Source of the DNA: Epiperipatus broadwayi
Taxonomy: Eukaryota; Onychophora; Udeonychophora; Euonychophora; Peripatidae
DNA: 64,000 bases
NCBI GenBank assembly: GCA_028023455.1
Contig: JAQFVV010006200.1
Coordinates: 5,776,506-5,840,505 of the forward strand
Reading direction: 5' to 3'
Made by a program: the position numbers and the translations under genes. The notes beneath the pieces are model-generated. The model did not search any database. It was not told the origin of the DNA and saw only the letters and a list, made by a program, of their open reading frames with translations. This document shows, in pieces, positions 11,461-22,934 of the stretch; the first letter of the stretch is position 1, and each line of letters opens with the position of its first letter.

Positions 11461-11875
11461 AATCTGGGTCAGTTAGTAAAAATGGAAGTTACCAATTGCA
11501 TTGTTTTTGTAATTTTTACAATACAAATTATCTCAGGTAAGTCACATTATATATCACTTTTTTCAGCATTTTATGACAAATGTGATGCTGTCTATAAAAT
11601 TGTCATTTTAACATTTGACTTTAAAAATTTAGAATTTGTGAACCAATATAAAAATAAACAAGTGTAAAAATGTTAAAAATCTCTTTTTTCTTAATTTTTT
11701 TTTAGGTAATGACTATTTTATCAGCTTTGTTACATTCTTTCATATTTGCTTTTCTAACAATGTACATATTTTTATATTTATTGCAGTCAAACAGAAGATA
11801 TCTTCTAAATTATATTTGTTATAATTTTTTTTTTAAATTCAAGATGGCAACTTTGAAAAAAAAAGTTTTAAAATA

Positions 11876-12883
11876 TACCTGGGTCTCGTTTTACGCGGAT
11901 TTATTTAACGCGATTTTGAAGTTACGCGATTCATGTTTCTTCGGAAGTCGAAATCTGATAATGCACTATTACTTTAAATAATAAATTTTGCACACTTACA
12001 TCATATTGAAAGTAATAGTACATTATTGGAATTCGACTTTCATCTTAGTAATTTCAATATTTTCAGTGCTTTGTAATAGTAAGATTTTATGCAATAATGA
12101 AATTAAAATCATGATTTCCATATTTTATGTATACCCACATTAAATTTTACAAGATTATAATGTAAATTTGTTCAAACATTGTGCGTGTTAATTTTGCATT
12201 TTAAATCACATTCTGTTTTTGCTTTTTAAAAAAGAACGTAATCAATTATTAATCATTTAGTGTCCGCAAATTTATTTTTAATTATTTTCTTTTTAATGAC
12301 ACTAATTCACAAACGTGCTCTTAAATTCCAAGAGAGCTAAATGGTTGTATGTCTGGATATCGTAAGCTTCATAAACAATTAATAAAATCATCATCTCAAA
12401 GATTAATTACTAATTACGTTGTCACCAGAAAACCATTAACACAACATGAGAGTCAAGTTGGTACTAGTTGCATTTCCTCTTGTGAAGAATCTGATTTTGT
12501 ACCAATTTGCAAATGAGCCTGTTTATCGGCAAGTAGCGATAATAATTAAAACGTGTATAAAAAAATGTCAATTACTATACTGTAAATTATGCATAAAAAT
12601 ATATTGTTTTGAATAAAATTAAATATTGTAGTTAAAAAAAGTTTCTCTTGTATCAATTTTTTTCAAATTTGAAAATTTTTATTAGTCATATTTTATTTCC
12701 TTATTTTTTTTTTTGCGCAAATTTTAAAGTAATTTTATGTTGGTGCTTTGCTTTTATGCAATTTTTGAAAAATCACAGTCCATATACCCCCTTTTTCAAG
12801 GTAAGTTACGTCTATTTTTGCGCGATTTATTTTGCGCGTGTTTTCTGAGGAACCTATCTATCGCATAAAATGAGACCCAAGTG
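11876..12883. mobile_element. Tigger/pogo-like MITE, copy 1
   Basis: The left end is TACCTGGGTCTCGTTTTACG and the right end, reverse complemented, is CACTTGGGTCTCATTTTATG. Both are flanked by TA (11874-11875 and 12884-12885), the Tc1/mariner-type target duplication. The terminal repeat recalls Tigger-type ends with CTCGTTTTAT and GCG motifs. The 1,008-bp interior has no transposase frame, so this is non-autonomous. A longer relative lies at 55.2-57.4 kb. Confidence 0.75.
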
Positions 12884-13019
12884 TACAGTGTTTCCCATGA
12901 ATTAAGCATTTTTATATTTTTATCAACCTTAGTCTTTCTGATCAAGAAACAATGAATCCAACTATATAAAATTTAAGACTGCATCCAGCTTAATGAATAT
13001 TTTTGTAGTGTAATTTCTA

Positions 13020-13222
13020 CTGCATCACTCTCACGCAAGGTAGGGACTAGTTTCTCTCTATTTTTAATACCCTGTGGAGGATTATAATATATGATCAAAG
13101 ACATGAAAAAGGTGCATGATTTCCAAGATCACATTTCATACTGAACTAGCACTCATCAGTTGGCCCAGATCACTCACAATCTCTTAAACATATCTTTATC
13201 ATTTATCAATATATATTGAGAC
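13020..13222 (-). mobile_element. Family A element, variant right end, with hammerhead
   Basis: On the minus strand it starts with GAGATTGTGAGTGATCTGGG, carries the hammerhead, and then runs into a different right end (CCTCCACAGGGTATTAAAAA and CCCTACCTTGCGTGAG). The copy at 19.5 kb shares that right end. This defines a subfamily that keeps the ribozyme but exchanges the tRNA-like end. Confidence 0.65.
13110..13178 (-). ncRNA. Type I hammerhead ribozyme, core intact (family A variant)
   Basis: Minus strand. CTGATGA is the complement of 13153-13159 and GAAA the complement of 13134-13137, both intact. Stem I pairs CCAA with TTGG (complement of 13123-13126), with GTGAT against ATCAT further out. 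Stem III is AU with AU and a GUG loop. The cleavage triplet is AUC, with H17 at 13127. Stem II contains G-U pairs and is weak. Confidence 0.75.
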
Positions 13223-15013
13223 ACTTTCAACCTCTCAAATTTATATGTACAAGTTGGTTGATTCAGCTAAAATTTAATTTTGAATTTATAATTTTTTTAT
13301 TAAACCTGTGATAGTGAGTTATGATATTATATATATATAACACATACACACATGAATATTTAAAATATTTCTTTTATTAGCTGATCTAATGCAAATTTTT
13401 TTAAATAAAAAAAAAGAATTTTAGAGTAACATTTTCTTATCTTTTGTATAAGATTATTTTATATATTTTAAAATAATGCTTAATCTACAAACTCTTGTTT
13501 TGACCTTTTGGTGATAATCTAAAATTAAGCATTGTCTAGGTAAATCATGTAGTTAAATCAATTGGTTTGGAATGTAAGAATTTATTAATTAAAACTGACT
13601 TATCTGAAATATTTTAATATGAATTGAGAACATTCTAAGAAATTTGTGTGGGAGAACAATGGACAGTAAACCTTATAAAAACTCCCCAAAAAGTATTGTC
13701 ATTATTACTCTACTATTCAAGATTCCATCCAAGTCACTGGATTCTGTTCTATAAGCTGAAATTATCATCAGTTAACTCATAGAAAGTCTCCATTAATAGT
13801 TTGTGACAAGCTGCTTGCAGTTGTAAAAATGAACATACAAATCTTTCTCAGTGGTGTTCTCTGAAATAGAAGTGGCTAGGCATTTTGCCAAGGTGAACTT
13901 CACTCCTAGCCTAACTTCATTCTTCCACATATCTTAAATTCTTAGAAAGCTGACTTTCTTAAAATGCCAACCTCTACTAAAGCTTCTCTCAACTAACCAG
14001 TAATCAGAAACAACTACAAAAATTGACACAAAGTATGTCCTTCATCAAATCTTCTACTGAAACCAAAAGTTTGAGACACTAATGAACTTAGCAGTAATAT
14101 GAATTTTATTATACCTCCAATAATCCAGGTGTGATTATATTGGTTTTTAATTACATATGTGTACATTTTAATAATAATGTTAGCTTAAACATATCAGTTT
14201 ATATCATTAATTCACTTTATGGATATGTTGATTTTTGATTTTATTTTGTATTATGAATGTTTATTGAAGTATAATATTTATTACATTTTAGAGTACCTAT
14301 CAAATGAATTCTCTTTTCTTTCTTTAAAATTTTGACAATTAGTTATAAAATCTTAATTTTTGAATGAGTTTATTCTCCCTCTTCTTGAATATTTAAAATC
14401 TAAATGTTTTTGTTTTTTTTTAAACAAATGAAATACATCTTCTGGCATTAAAATCTTTTTAAATAGTGGTTTGTAATAATGTTTAAAATTAATCTTTTAA
14501 ATAGTTTTTTAAAAAAAACTGTATAAACAGTTACTCTTATATATGTGTGTATAAACTTTTATTCATTTATACAAATGCACTTCATGGTGTATTTTCTATC
14601 ATATTTTTAAACACTTATTTAAGTCTCAATTTCTGTTTGTTAGTTTGTTTCAAGGTTTATTTGGATAAAAATTTAAAATTGAGGTTTACTATATTTATGT
14701 TAAATAGAATTTGTTCAAATTTTGTACATTTGTTATAAATTACTAGGAATGCAATATGATACTAAAATATTTTAGATAAGTTCCCTAGTTTCATAAACCT
14801 AAAGGCATTGGCAGATAAAAATTCAATAAGAATATCAAATTTCAAATACATGATATCACTTCAGTAAGTTTTCAGTAATGCATGCAAGAATGTGGTATAT
14901 ATATATATTTAAAAAACAACAATTTACATTAAAAAGTATCTTGAGAATCTTTTAAAATTGAAATAAAACTAAATGTTGATTTTAAAGCTATATTATAAAT
15001 TAACTCTATTTAA
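13223..15013. other. Intronic sequence with a more complex block at 13620-14110
   Basis: The 13620-14110 block has more even base composition than its surroundings. It contains wording such as TTGGCAAAATGCCTAGCCAC on the minus strand that looks like a repeat or old coding sequence. I could not place it in a family, and all frames contain stops. The rest is AT-rich and featureless. Confidence 0.35.
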
Positions 15014-15766
15014 CCTTTCAGTAGGGATCAACGCAGCAATGCGTCAAAAACTTTGGATTGCTCTAAATCGATTATTTTTCGAGCTGTGGTGACGTATTTA
15101 TACGTGTTGGAAACTTTAGAAAAAGTTCCGTAAGATGCTGCCATCTCTTGTATTATTTTACAAGTAAAAAATCAATATTAGGAGGGTTTTAAGTTTAGAG
15201 GAAGGCCAATGCTGATTGGTTGGATAATCTATTCTCAATCTATTCTCAATTCTTATTGGCTGATGATTTCCATAAATATGTTTTCACCGCTGAAAATAAA
15301 AATATATGTTTTAGAGTGTTTTTTTTATTATTTTTCATACATATTATAGATTATCTGCTGAAAATATAGTTATTTTACAAAAGTAGTAAGGTTTTATTAA
15401 AAAATTATATACTTTACGCGATTGTAAATTGAAAATTTTACTAAAAAATTCTTTAAAAATTCGTAATGGTAAAAACTGGGAGGGATATAAATGACATTTA
15501 CTTTGCTTGTAATTTGTTCGTAATGTTTTCTTTGATTTTTCCGCTTTTGAATATTTCTATAAAATACAAATAAAAATATATTTTTGAAATAACTTTCGTT
15601 TACTTTCCTAACATTACAAATAATTAATATACTTTTTGAAAATGAAACTAAAATTAATATATATTAAAAGATGAAAATATTTCAAACAAAGAGTTTGTCT
15701 CTTGACCAATTAAAACTTTCAGAGTTTTATCTCTTTTGGCCAATAGTGAAGTACACTGCGGAAAGG
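15014..15766. mobile_element. piggyBac-like MITE, copy 1
   Basis: A 753-bp unit begins CCTTTCAGTAGGG and ends CACTGCGGAAAGG. It is flanked on both sides by TTAA (15010-15013 and 15767-15770), the target duplication of piggyBac elements. The terminal pairs CCTTTC/GAAAGG are inverted. There is no transposase frame. It is similar in length to the nested element at 55.3 kb. Confidence 0.7.
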
Positions 15767-15830
15767 TTAATACATATAATTTTACTTTCAATCATTATGC
15801 TAAAAACTGAAAAATAATAGACATAAAAAG

Positions 15831-16129
15831 AAATATTTTCTAATAATTGCTTTTCTTTATTTACTTTGGACTAAAAGCCCACAAAATAATTGTTTCTTCA
15901 ACCACAATTGTGTATTTTATATTTAACTTGAAATAATATCATGGAGAAGTCCATAAATTAATTAAGTCAATCCCTATTTTCTATAACAAGGAATTGAGTT
16001 AATTTCTGGACTCCTCCATGCTATTATTTCAAGTTAAATATAAAAAGACCAATTGTAGTTGAAGAAACAATTATTCTGTGTGCTTTTAGTCCAAGGTAAA
16101 TAAATGAAAGTGTTTATTATAAAATATTT
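15831..16129. repeat. Near-palindromic foldback element
   Basis: Arms of about 135 bp (15831-15967 and about 15990-16129) are inverted copies with scattered mismatches. For example, TTGGACTAAAAGC with GCTTTTAGTCCAA, and TTTAACTTGAAATAATA with TATTATTTCAAGTTAAA. Only about 20 bp separates them. It lies between the piggyBac-like and hAT elements. No hammerhead core was seen in the tip. Confidence 0.75.
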
Positions 16130-16252
16130 GTGTGTGTGTATATATATATTAGTTTTTTATTTTTGTCAGAATGAAAAAAAAGTAATTTCAATTTATACTA
16201 CTAGATTATCAGTATTATAAAGAATACTTTTATTCGTGTAAATGCTTTAAAA

Positions 16253-17100
16253 CAGTGGTCTTCAACCACCGGGCTGTGGCCCGCTACCGGGCCGCAGAAG
16301 TTGTCTGTCGATTAGCATCTAGACTGGCAAGAAAGTTTATAATAACAAAATAATAAGATTTTAAACTTTTAATTAATATGAACAATTTTTATTTATTTTT
16401 TCATCACATTTATTAAAAAAAAAGAAACAACAAAAATACCACAAAATCTAATCAATTGTACATAAATTAATTTGTTTTTCTATTTATCACAGATGTTTAT
16501 GGGGGGGGGGGGGTAGAAAAAAGTTTTTTATTACACAAACTCCAGTTATGTAACGCGACTTTTTTTGATCTCTTAAATTTTTTCTACTCTCTCTTTTAAT
16601 ATTTCATTTTTAGTATTTTTTTTTTTGGCTATAAGGCGATTTTTTTTGGGGGTTTTAACTTTTTATTTTGGAAATCAATTTTTATTACCTTTTTTTAAAA
16701 ATAAAAACCAAAAAATAAGTTCTGTTTCTAACTTTTGCAACCCACTCCAAAATAAAATAAGATCAAAACTTTTGACTTTTTCAAATTTCGTTTTCTTTTT
16801 TTTGTTTGTTTAAAAATACGCCCACTTTTTTTTGGCCTATAAGGTAATATTTTTTTTGGCTTTATTTGTATACCGTTAAAATACTAAAACTTTTATTTTT
16901 AAAACCAATTTCTGTTACCTTTTTTTTTAAAAAATAAAAACAAACAAAAAATAACTTTGGTGTCTATCTTTTGTCTCAGTGATGACAACGTATTTCTCAC
17001 CCCCCCCCCCATAAAAATTTATCTGTAAACTTCTGCTGGTCCACGAAATCTTATCCTTACTTTTACCGGTCCGCAGGTGTGAAAAGGTTGAAGACCACTG
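16253..17100. mobile_element. hAT MITE with 8-bp target duplication
   Basis: The terminal inverted repeats are CAGTGGTCTTCAACC and GGTTGAAGACCACTG, perfect over 15 bp. They are flanked by the 8-bp duplication CTTTAAAA at 16245-16252 and 17101-17108, as expected for hAT. Sub-terminal CCGGGCCGCAG and CCGGTCCGCAG motifs fit the superfamily. The interior (16500-17010) is low-complexity T, A, G and C runs with no transposase, and may be poorly resolved. Confidence 0.85.
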
Positions 17101-17112
17101 CTTTAAAATACA

Positions 17113-17225
17113 ATTTATCACAGTGGTAGAATGTGAGTTGCTGGAATATGGAGTCCTAGGATTGATTCCAGTGCTGGTATTTCAAGTGTTTGAACTTCTG
17201 AATTATCAAGTAATAAAGCTATATG
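17113..17225 (+). repeat. tRNA-derived SINE copy
   Basis: CAGTGGTAGAATGTGAG (box A-like) and AGGATTGATTCCAGT (box B-like) form the head. The tail AACTTCTGAATTATCAAGTA leads to ATAAAGCTA. This is the family of 1.3, 28.4 and 41.0 kb. It starts within a few bases of the hAT target duplication. Confidence 0.55.
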
Positions 17226-19497
17226 GATATTTTAATGCACTTAAAGAGTTAAAAAAAGCAACAATTTTCTTCAACTTTCACAAACAAAATGGTGTTTGAT
17301 CATGTTTAGAAATTTACAAATCGGATTCCCTAATGTCAGATTTGATAAATAGATTGGCATTGAATATAAGAAAATAGGCAAGTGATTTATAAAATAGATT
17401 AACATTGATATTAATTTTACATTTATTTAAATAATTACTTGGGAATCTGACTTGTGAATTTCTAAAATGCTCACCTCATGCTTGAGATTATGGAAGTTGA
17501 AAATTTATTTTTTAATTTTTCAATGCATTTTTTTTATACATAAATGCATTTTTAATTCTTTGTGTAACATTATATCCTAATTATTTCTGTATTGTGAGAA
17601 AAGCAAGAAAGCATATACATGGACTAATCCAATATACATATATAATAACTACAATGAACTCTATAATATTCAAAATACCAGTATATAAAAATAAATAATA
17701 GTTATATCTAGTTTATGTCACCCCTAGTAGCATTTCATAGTTAAAATTTTATTAGAATTAAAAATTAAAATCTCATTACATTAATGTTTCTATATGAATG
17801 GTCAACTTTCTATAAAAAATATGTATTGATAATTTCATAAATTATCTGTCATATTTATAAAATATGCCTCTTTGATATTTCTTATCTTCAAATCATTTTC
17901 CACATGCAAAATAAAAAGTGTCAAAACAAAAATGATTTGAAGAAAAATTCAAGAGGCTTTTTTTATGAATATGATGGATAGTTTATTAAGTAAAGAATGT
18001 ACAATATACATAAATTATGGAAATGTGGCCATTCGCTGAGAACATTATTGTTGTATGAATTAAATGAGATCGATTTTCTTTTAATTTTTAAATTTTAATT
18101 GTAAAATGCTACTCAGGATAGCAGTCGTGCTGTAAGCTGCTTATAGCTATTATTTAATGTATTGGTGTTTTGAACACTGGAGAGTTTATTCCAGTGTTTT
18201 TTTTATTACATATTATTTTATCTGATTATATATATATATGCGTTTACTTCTCAGTATTTTTCAGATTTATCTTTCTTATAAAAATCAAGAAAGCAAAAGT
18301 ATTTCGTTTTATATTTGCAGAATAAATCTGACAATAAGAGGGTAAAGTGCTGATAAAAACAGCATTTAGAAAGTTTATCATTCCAATGTCTACCTTCATC
18401 GAGAAAAAAGCACTTTATATCAGATCTGGATAAATCAAAGAGTTTGTGAATAATAAATTATGATATTAATAGCATTTGAATACAAGTATAATGTATATAC
18501 GATACAATATGAAAAGAATCGGAAAATAATTATCTACCTATATTCCCTGCAAAACATCTACTTTCAGATAAATCAAATGCTTCCTAAATATATTTTAAAC
18601 ATCTTTAACGTTAACGTTTAACATAAAGCTTAGATTTAACATGACATATAAGTGCATAGTCCATCCCAGCAATCAATTGGCCATCCATATAATACTGGTT
18701 GGTAAGCACGCATTAGGTTTTCTTACCAGAGAGTAAATATCTCAGAATAGTTGGTATTGCGCTGAATGAGGGATGGAACACGGAAAAGGTAATGGAGGCG
18801 TGTTATATAGCTCACAAACAGAAGCCTATTTTATTCTCCCCTTTTATTTTTGTAATTAAAATAACAGATTAAAATATTTTATTCTTGTCCTCTTCAATAA
18901 TAAAAGAACATTAGGTTAAATTGTTTCCTTTTTTTCTTTGTGTTCATTTCCTTTGTGGTTGGTAGTGTTAACTAATTAGTAATAGTATAAAACAAAACCA
19001 ATTAGTCGATGTTTGTTTGATTCTCAGCAGGTTTTAAAGTCTTAAGCCAGAGTTTACAATTTTTGATTAACTTCTTTTTCATTTAATAAAATTACAAAGT
19101 AATAAAATAAAATGAGATAGTAATCTCCTCAGCCTTATTAGATTCACCCACTTAAAAGTTTCTCCTGATTTGCTAAAGTAATTAAACATCATTTAATTTG
19201 TACAAAATAATACAAAGCCTTTGCTGAGATTGAAGTTGTATAGTGATCACTTGTTAAAGATAGAATTATTTAAATGCACAACAGCTCAAAAACTTATAGT
19301 TACAAATAATATATATGGCTGAGTTTCTCTCTTTTTTTTAAACAGTGATTTCCAATTTGATAATTTTTTTTTTTTTTTACAATAACCCAACTTGCTATAT
19401 GTATATTTCGTTGCTTCTTATAATCAGAAATAGTTCACTAATAAAAAAAAATAACTTTTTATTAGTTATTCATTAGACTAGACATTATCCATTTTCA
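17226..19497. other. Intronic sequence, nothing firmly recognised
   Basis: AT-rich. A short direct/inverted match surrounds AGCACTTTATATC near 18400. The block 18640-18840 is more complex (TGGAGGCGTGTTATATAGC) and might be old retroelement sequence, but the frame is broken. Confidence 0.35.
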
Positions 19498-19632
19498 CTA
19501 CACCATTCTTACGTAAGGTAGCGATTGGTTTCGACTCGATACCTTGTGGAGGAATGCACTGTTAAACATATGACCAAAGATATGTGAAAAAGGTGTATGA
19601 CTCCCAAGATGCACATTTCGTATACAGTTTTA
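19498..19632 (-). repeat. Family A variant fragment with half a hammerhead
   Basis: Minus strand: TATACGAAATGTGCATCTTG keeps the GAAA strand, stem III and the start of stem I, but CTGATGA is absent. The right end (CCTCCACAAGGTATCGAGTC, CGCTACCTTACGTAAG) matches the copy at 13.0 kb. It is probably 5'-truncated inside stem II, as expected for a retroposed copy. Confidence 0.6.
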
Positions 19633-19734
19633 TTAAGGTGTTAAATAATTATAATTATAATTATATACGTATTATATATTTAATAACAAAATTATCAAAT
19701 AATATTTGAGTGAGTAAATAAATAATAAACAGCC

Positions 19735-19880
19735 GGTATGGCCGTCCCAACTCCAAAAAAAGAGAAGAGAGAAAAAAAACTACTATAGAAACGAGTTTTG
19801 TTTTCATGTGTTAAAGCATCAGCTAGGAAGCGAACCCAGAACAATTGCTTGTAAGGCAGCTGTGCTAACGCGAGTTTTGC
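19735..19880 (-). repeat. tRNA-derived SINE, partial
   Basis: Minus strand: the anticodon-arm region GCTGCCTTACAAGCAATTG, the box B region GGGTTCGCTTCC, then a GATGCTTTAACACATG tail and an A-rich run. The 5' head with box A is missing or replaced. Same family as 22.8 and 41.5 kb. Confidence 0.6.
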
Positions 19881-20039
19881 AATTACTATACAAACCAATT
19901 TATGAACTACAAATACGTCCGCATACAGAATATGCTGGTTCATTTTTCTGTTTACTTGATACTTTACAATGTTAATCTTTTAATTTCTTCAGCAGAATCC
20001 CTTTAGTTCTGAAATACTTCTAAACCATATCTAATTGTA

Positions 20040-20530
20040 GCTCACCCAATGTATTCTATTCTCTGCCATATCTTCTTAATGGAAACAATTGACATTGCAC
20101 TTCTTTAGAAAGTCTTTGAGATAATCCCTATAAAGTAGAGGGTCTACCTATCCTATGAAAACTATTTTCAAGTTCACCATCAAGCACACTTTTAAAAAGT
20201 ATTTTATTGTTCATTTGTTTTACATGTCCCTTAACTCTATAGTATCACATCCAACAAGTTGAAGAATATATTGATTGGTTTATGATCATATCATTGTATT
20301 TGTAAAATTTTACAGTGTTCTTAAATGGATTTTTTTAAAAATACTTTTATATTGCACCAATAGAGTATCCAAGTTTCACAACAAATTAAATAAAATAACA
20401 GCTGCATATTTGGCTAACTTATTTGCAGTAATTATTTCCCTGTGAAGAAATTATCTTCTAGTTTGTTAAAAGCAGCACCCCATTGAACTCTGAGTTGTAC
20501 CTCAGAGACTATATGTAAATAGTATATTCA
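20040..20530 (-). pseudogene. RTE-type LINE, C-terminal relic
   Basis: The minus-strand translation, with several stops and frameshifts, reads in pieces as CETW-like, GHVKQMNNKI, SVLDGELENS, RIGRPSTL and RDYLKDFLKKC. These match the conserved C-terminal stretch after the reverse transcriptase in RTE-type LINEs (VGHV-RM, GEL, GRP-LR-KD-LK). A second relic of the same segment lies at 33.4-33.7 kb. It is clearly dead. The next feature is the 5' part of an RTE-type LINE in the opposite orientation. Confidence 0.6.
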
Positions 20531-20729
20531 GTGTGATATTTAACTGGTGCTATTCATAGATTTTTTTTTTTAATCTTAGATGAAAAACTAGAAAAATATC
20601 TTCTCTTTTATTCCTCAACTGATTCTATTCTTATTTTTTTTGTTATATTTAATATATACTGTGAAGTCTGATATAACAAATAGTTTTTCTCACTAAATTA
20701 TGATTTATATATCAAATACAAATTCATAT

Positions 20730-21690
20730 AATAAACACTGGAATGTCAGACATCCTTTGCCACATTTAGTTATCAATTTAATTTATTTATCTTTGAGTCT
20801 GACTGCAGCTTTTATTATTATATGGTTATTAATACAGTAAATGAACATGGATAGGCTAGTCACCAACATGCATTGGATAGTATGGAAAATTTACTGTCTT
20901 TTTACATCTGAGTTCAAGATAAAAAAAAAAATCACAGTTTTTTTTTCTCACTTGTTTGACAACTCTTAATTGAAAATTGGTTGAGTTTTCTTGAAAGCAG
21001 TAAGACTGAGTGTGTGATTGATTTTTATTTTTTATGCCCCTTAGTCTCTAAAATTACCAACTAAGTAGTTGGCAATCAAAGGCAAACAATGTTAAGAATG
21101 CCCTGATTGCAGATTCAGGCCCCCATTCAATGATGAATTTTTAATTAGGAATCTATAACTGCAGATTGCAAAGTACAGTAGCATTGTTACAAAGGTACAA
21201 ATATTGGAAGCACAAATCGTATGGGAAAGTGGAAAAACAATATTTTGAAGATTAGTAATATATAGATAGAATAACAAGCTTAATGGAATTACCATATATA
21301 TATAATTCAGGTTTATGTCTCAACAAGTCCTTATTCTGACGAAGTAGTAATGAATTTTTATATGGATGTACAAAATGTTTTTTTATCGGAACAAACAACA
21401 TTTTAAAATTGTCTTGGGAGATTTCAGTGTAAACAATTGAAAGATGAAAGTGCTGTGAATAAATTTGGTTCTAGTCACAATAATAAGAGAAAACACAATC
21501 TTATGGAATTCACACACACAAAAAAGAAGAACTATATATTATAAATTTTTTTATTGAGAAAAATGTTAAATGGACATGGAAGCAGCTAAATAAAAATACA
21601 AAAGAACTGGATTACATTTTGATTAATAGAAAATATGCCTTTCAAAATGGTAATATCCTTAATGGATTTCAATGCAGGAAGGGATCACAG
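20730..21690 (+). pseudogene. RTE-type LINE, decayed 5' UTR and endonuclease
   Basis: This aligns by eye along its length with 62.9-64.0 kb. Shared stretches include CACCAACATGCATT, CTGATTGCAGA, ATTCAGGTTTATG, TTTTTATATGGATGTACAAA, AAACAACATTTTAAAATTGT and TGGACATGGAAG. The endonuclease frame is broken by many stops and small indels. It ends at GGGATCACAG, where the open copy has the GSDHRL motif, and then diverges. Confidence 0.8.
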
Positions 21691-22831
21691 CAATATATGA
21701 CACATTAATGCAATATATAAAAAATTAATGTCAATATAGAATTATTTTGCTTATTGTATCTTTAATATATAATGATGTTACTAATCTCTATATTTCACTT
21801 AACCCTTAAATGTCATTATAGCATTCTATTGAGCTAAGGATCCTGAATGAAAACTATTGTTCTGTAATGAGTGAGTTTAAAAATTATCTAATTGTTCTCT
21901 ATTTTTCTTTGAACATAGTGGGATGTGATTTTATGAAATAAGATTCTCAAAATTGTTTTATATATGGAATATTTTTTTTAAGTCAGCAAATTTAATAAGT
22001 CAAAATACTTAAGCAAATGATCATATAATATATACAACATGAGCTAAAAGTCAGATCTTATAACTAAATAATTGTAGAAATTATAAAGAAAAAATAAAAT
22101 TATAATATTTTAGATTAATAGGAGTCTATATTAACTTTTCTGTCAAATCGGATAGAATATCTAGACAGTACAATATTATGATTAAGCAGTGTCATATGAT
22201 CATGATGGCAATTCAAAGAGGGGGGGGTGTATTCAATTTTGGCAATGGAATAAGCTAGCTGTATATATCTGAAAAAACGACCACCCAAATCATTCAGAAA
22301 GTTGTTATGGTAAATAAATGTTTCAAATACCTCCATTAAATGCATTCTTTCAAATCATTATTTATGTCAGCTATTTTGGAACAATAAATTATTTTCTAAA
22401 AGGCCACCATTTTAGAATTTATGAACATCATCGATGACAGCTAATTTAGACATAGTAAAATTTTTATGAGAATGAACATTTAATGTGTACCATATTGTAC
22501 TACAAAAGATTTAGATTTTGTAAAATATCTTGTACAAACTGCATGAAAACCTTTGTAATGAGAAACTGATACTCTTTTATGGAAAGTTGTGATGCTTGTA
22601 TTCTTTATGACTGGTTTTGTGGTTTGCCTTGAAATGGCAGTGAAATTATGAATCTGAGAATCCACATGCTTATAACATACATCTTAATGATATAAGAGCT
22701 TATTGAAGTTTATGATGTAGTCCTAAAATTGAAATGCTATACTAAATCATGTTAAAAATATACTAAATAATGGCAGAGAATAACTAATGGAAATCAGGTG
22801 ATAGCACTCTGTTGCTCATATTGAGAAAAAA
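21691..22831. other. Intronic sequence, nothing recognised
   Basis: AT-rich. The motif TTAACCCTTAAATG near 21797 resembles a piggyBac-like end, but no partner end was found nearby. Confidence 0.35.
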
Positions 22832-22934
22832 AGCATTGGTGGTCGAGTGGTCAGCACAGCTGCCTTACAAGCAGTTGTCCCGAGTTTGCGGGTTCGCTTC
22901 CTGGCCGATGCTTTGACACATGAAAAAAAAGCAT
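22832..22934 (+). repeat. Short tRNA-derived SINE
   Basis: GCATTGG and CCGATGC form a 7-bp acceptor stem. Box A is TGGTCGAGTGG and box B GGTTCGCTTCC. The anticodon stem GCTGC/GCAGT encloses CTTACAA, which would read as TAC. After the acceptor come TTTGACACATG and an A run. A possible 11-bp target duplication (AAAAAAAGCAT) lies at 22826-22836 and 22924-22934. The long variable region and A tail argue for a SINE and against a working tRNA gene. Confidence 0.75.

Noticed and set aside
11410-11667. Possible exon ending at a GTAAGT donor near 11537
   Set aside because: The frame starts in a 38-bp tandem repeat, there is no recognisable domain, and no good acceptor defines its other end.
21795-21830. 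piggyBac-like end TTAACCCTTAAATG
   Set aside because: No inverted partner with a second TTAA was found within a reasonable distance.
22832-22914. Functional tRNA gene with anticodon TAC
   Set aside because: The acceptor stem and boxes are good, but the variable region is too long, the T stem is imperfect, and it has the family trailer and A tail of a SINE.
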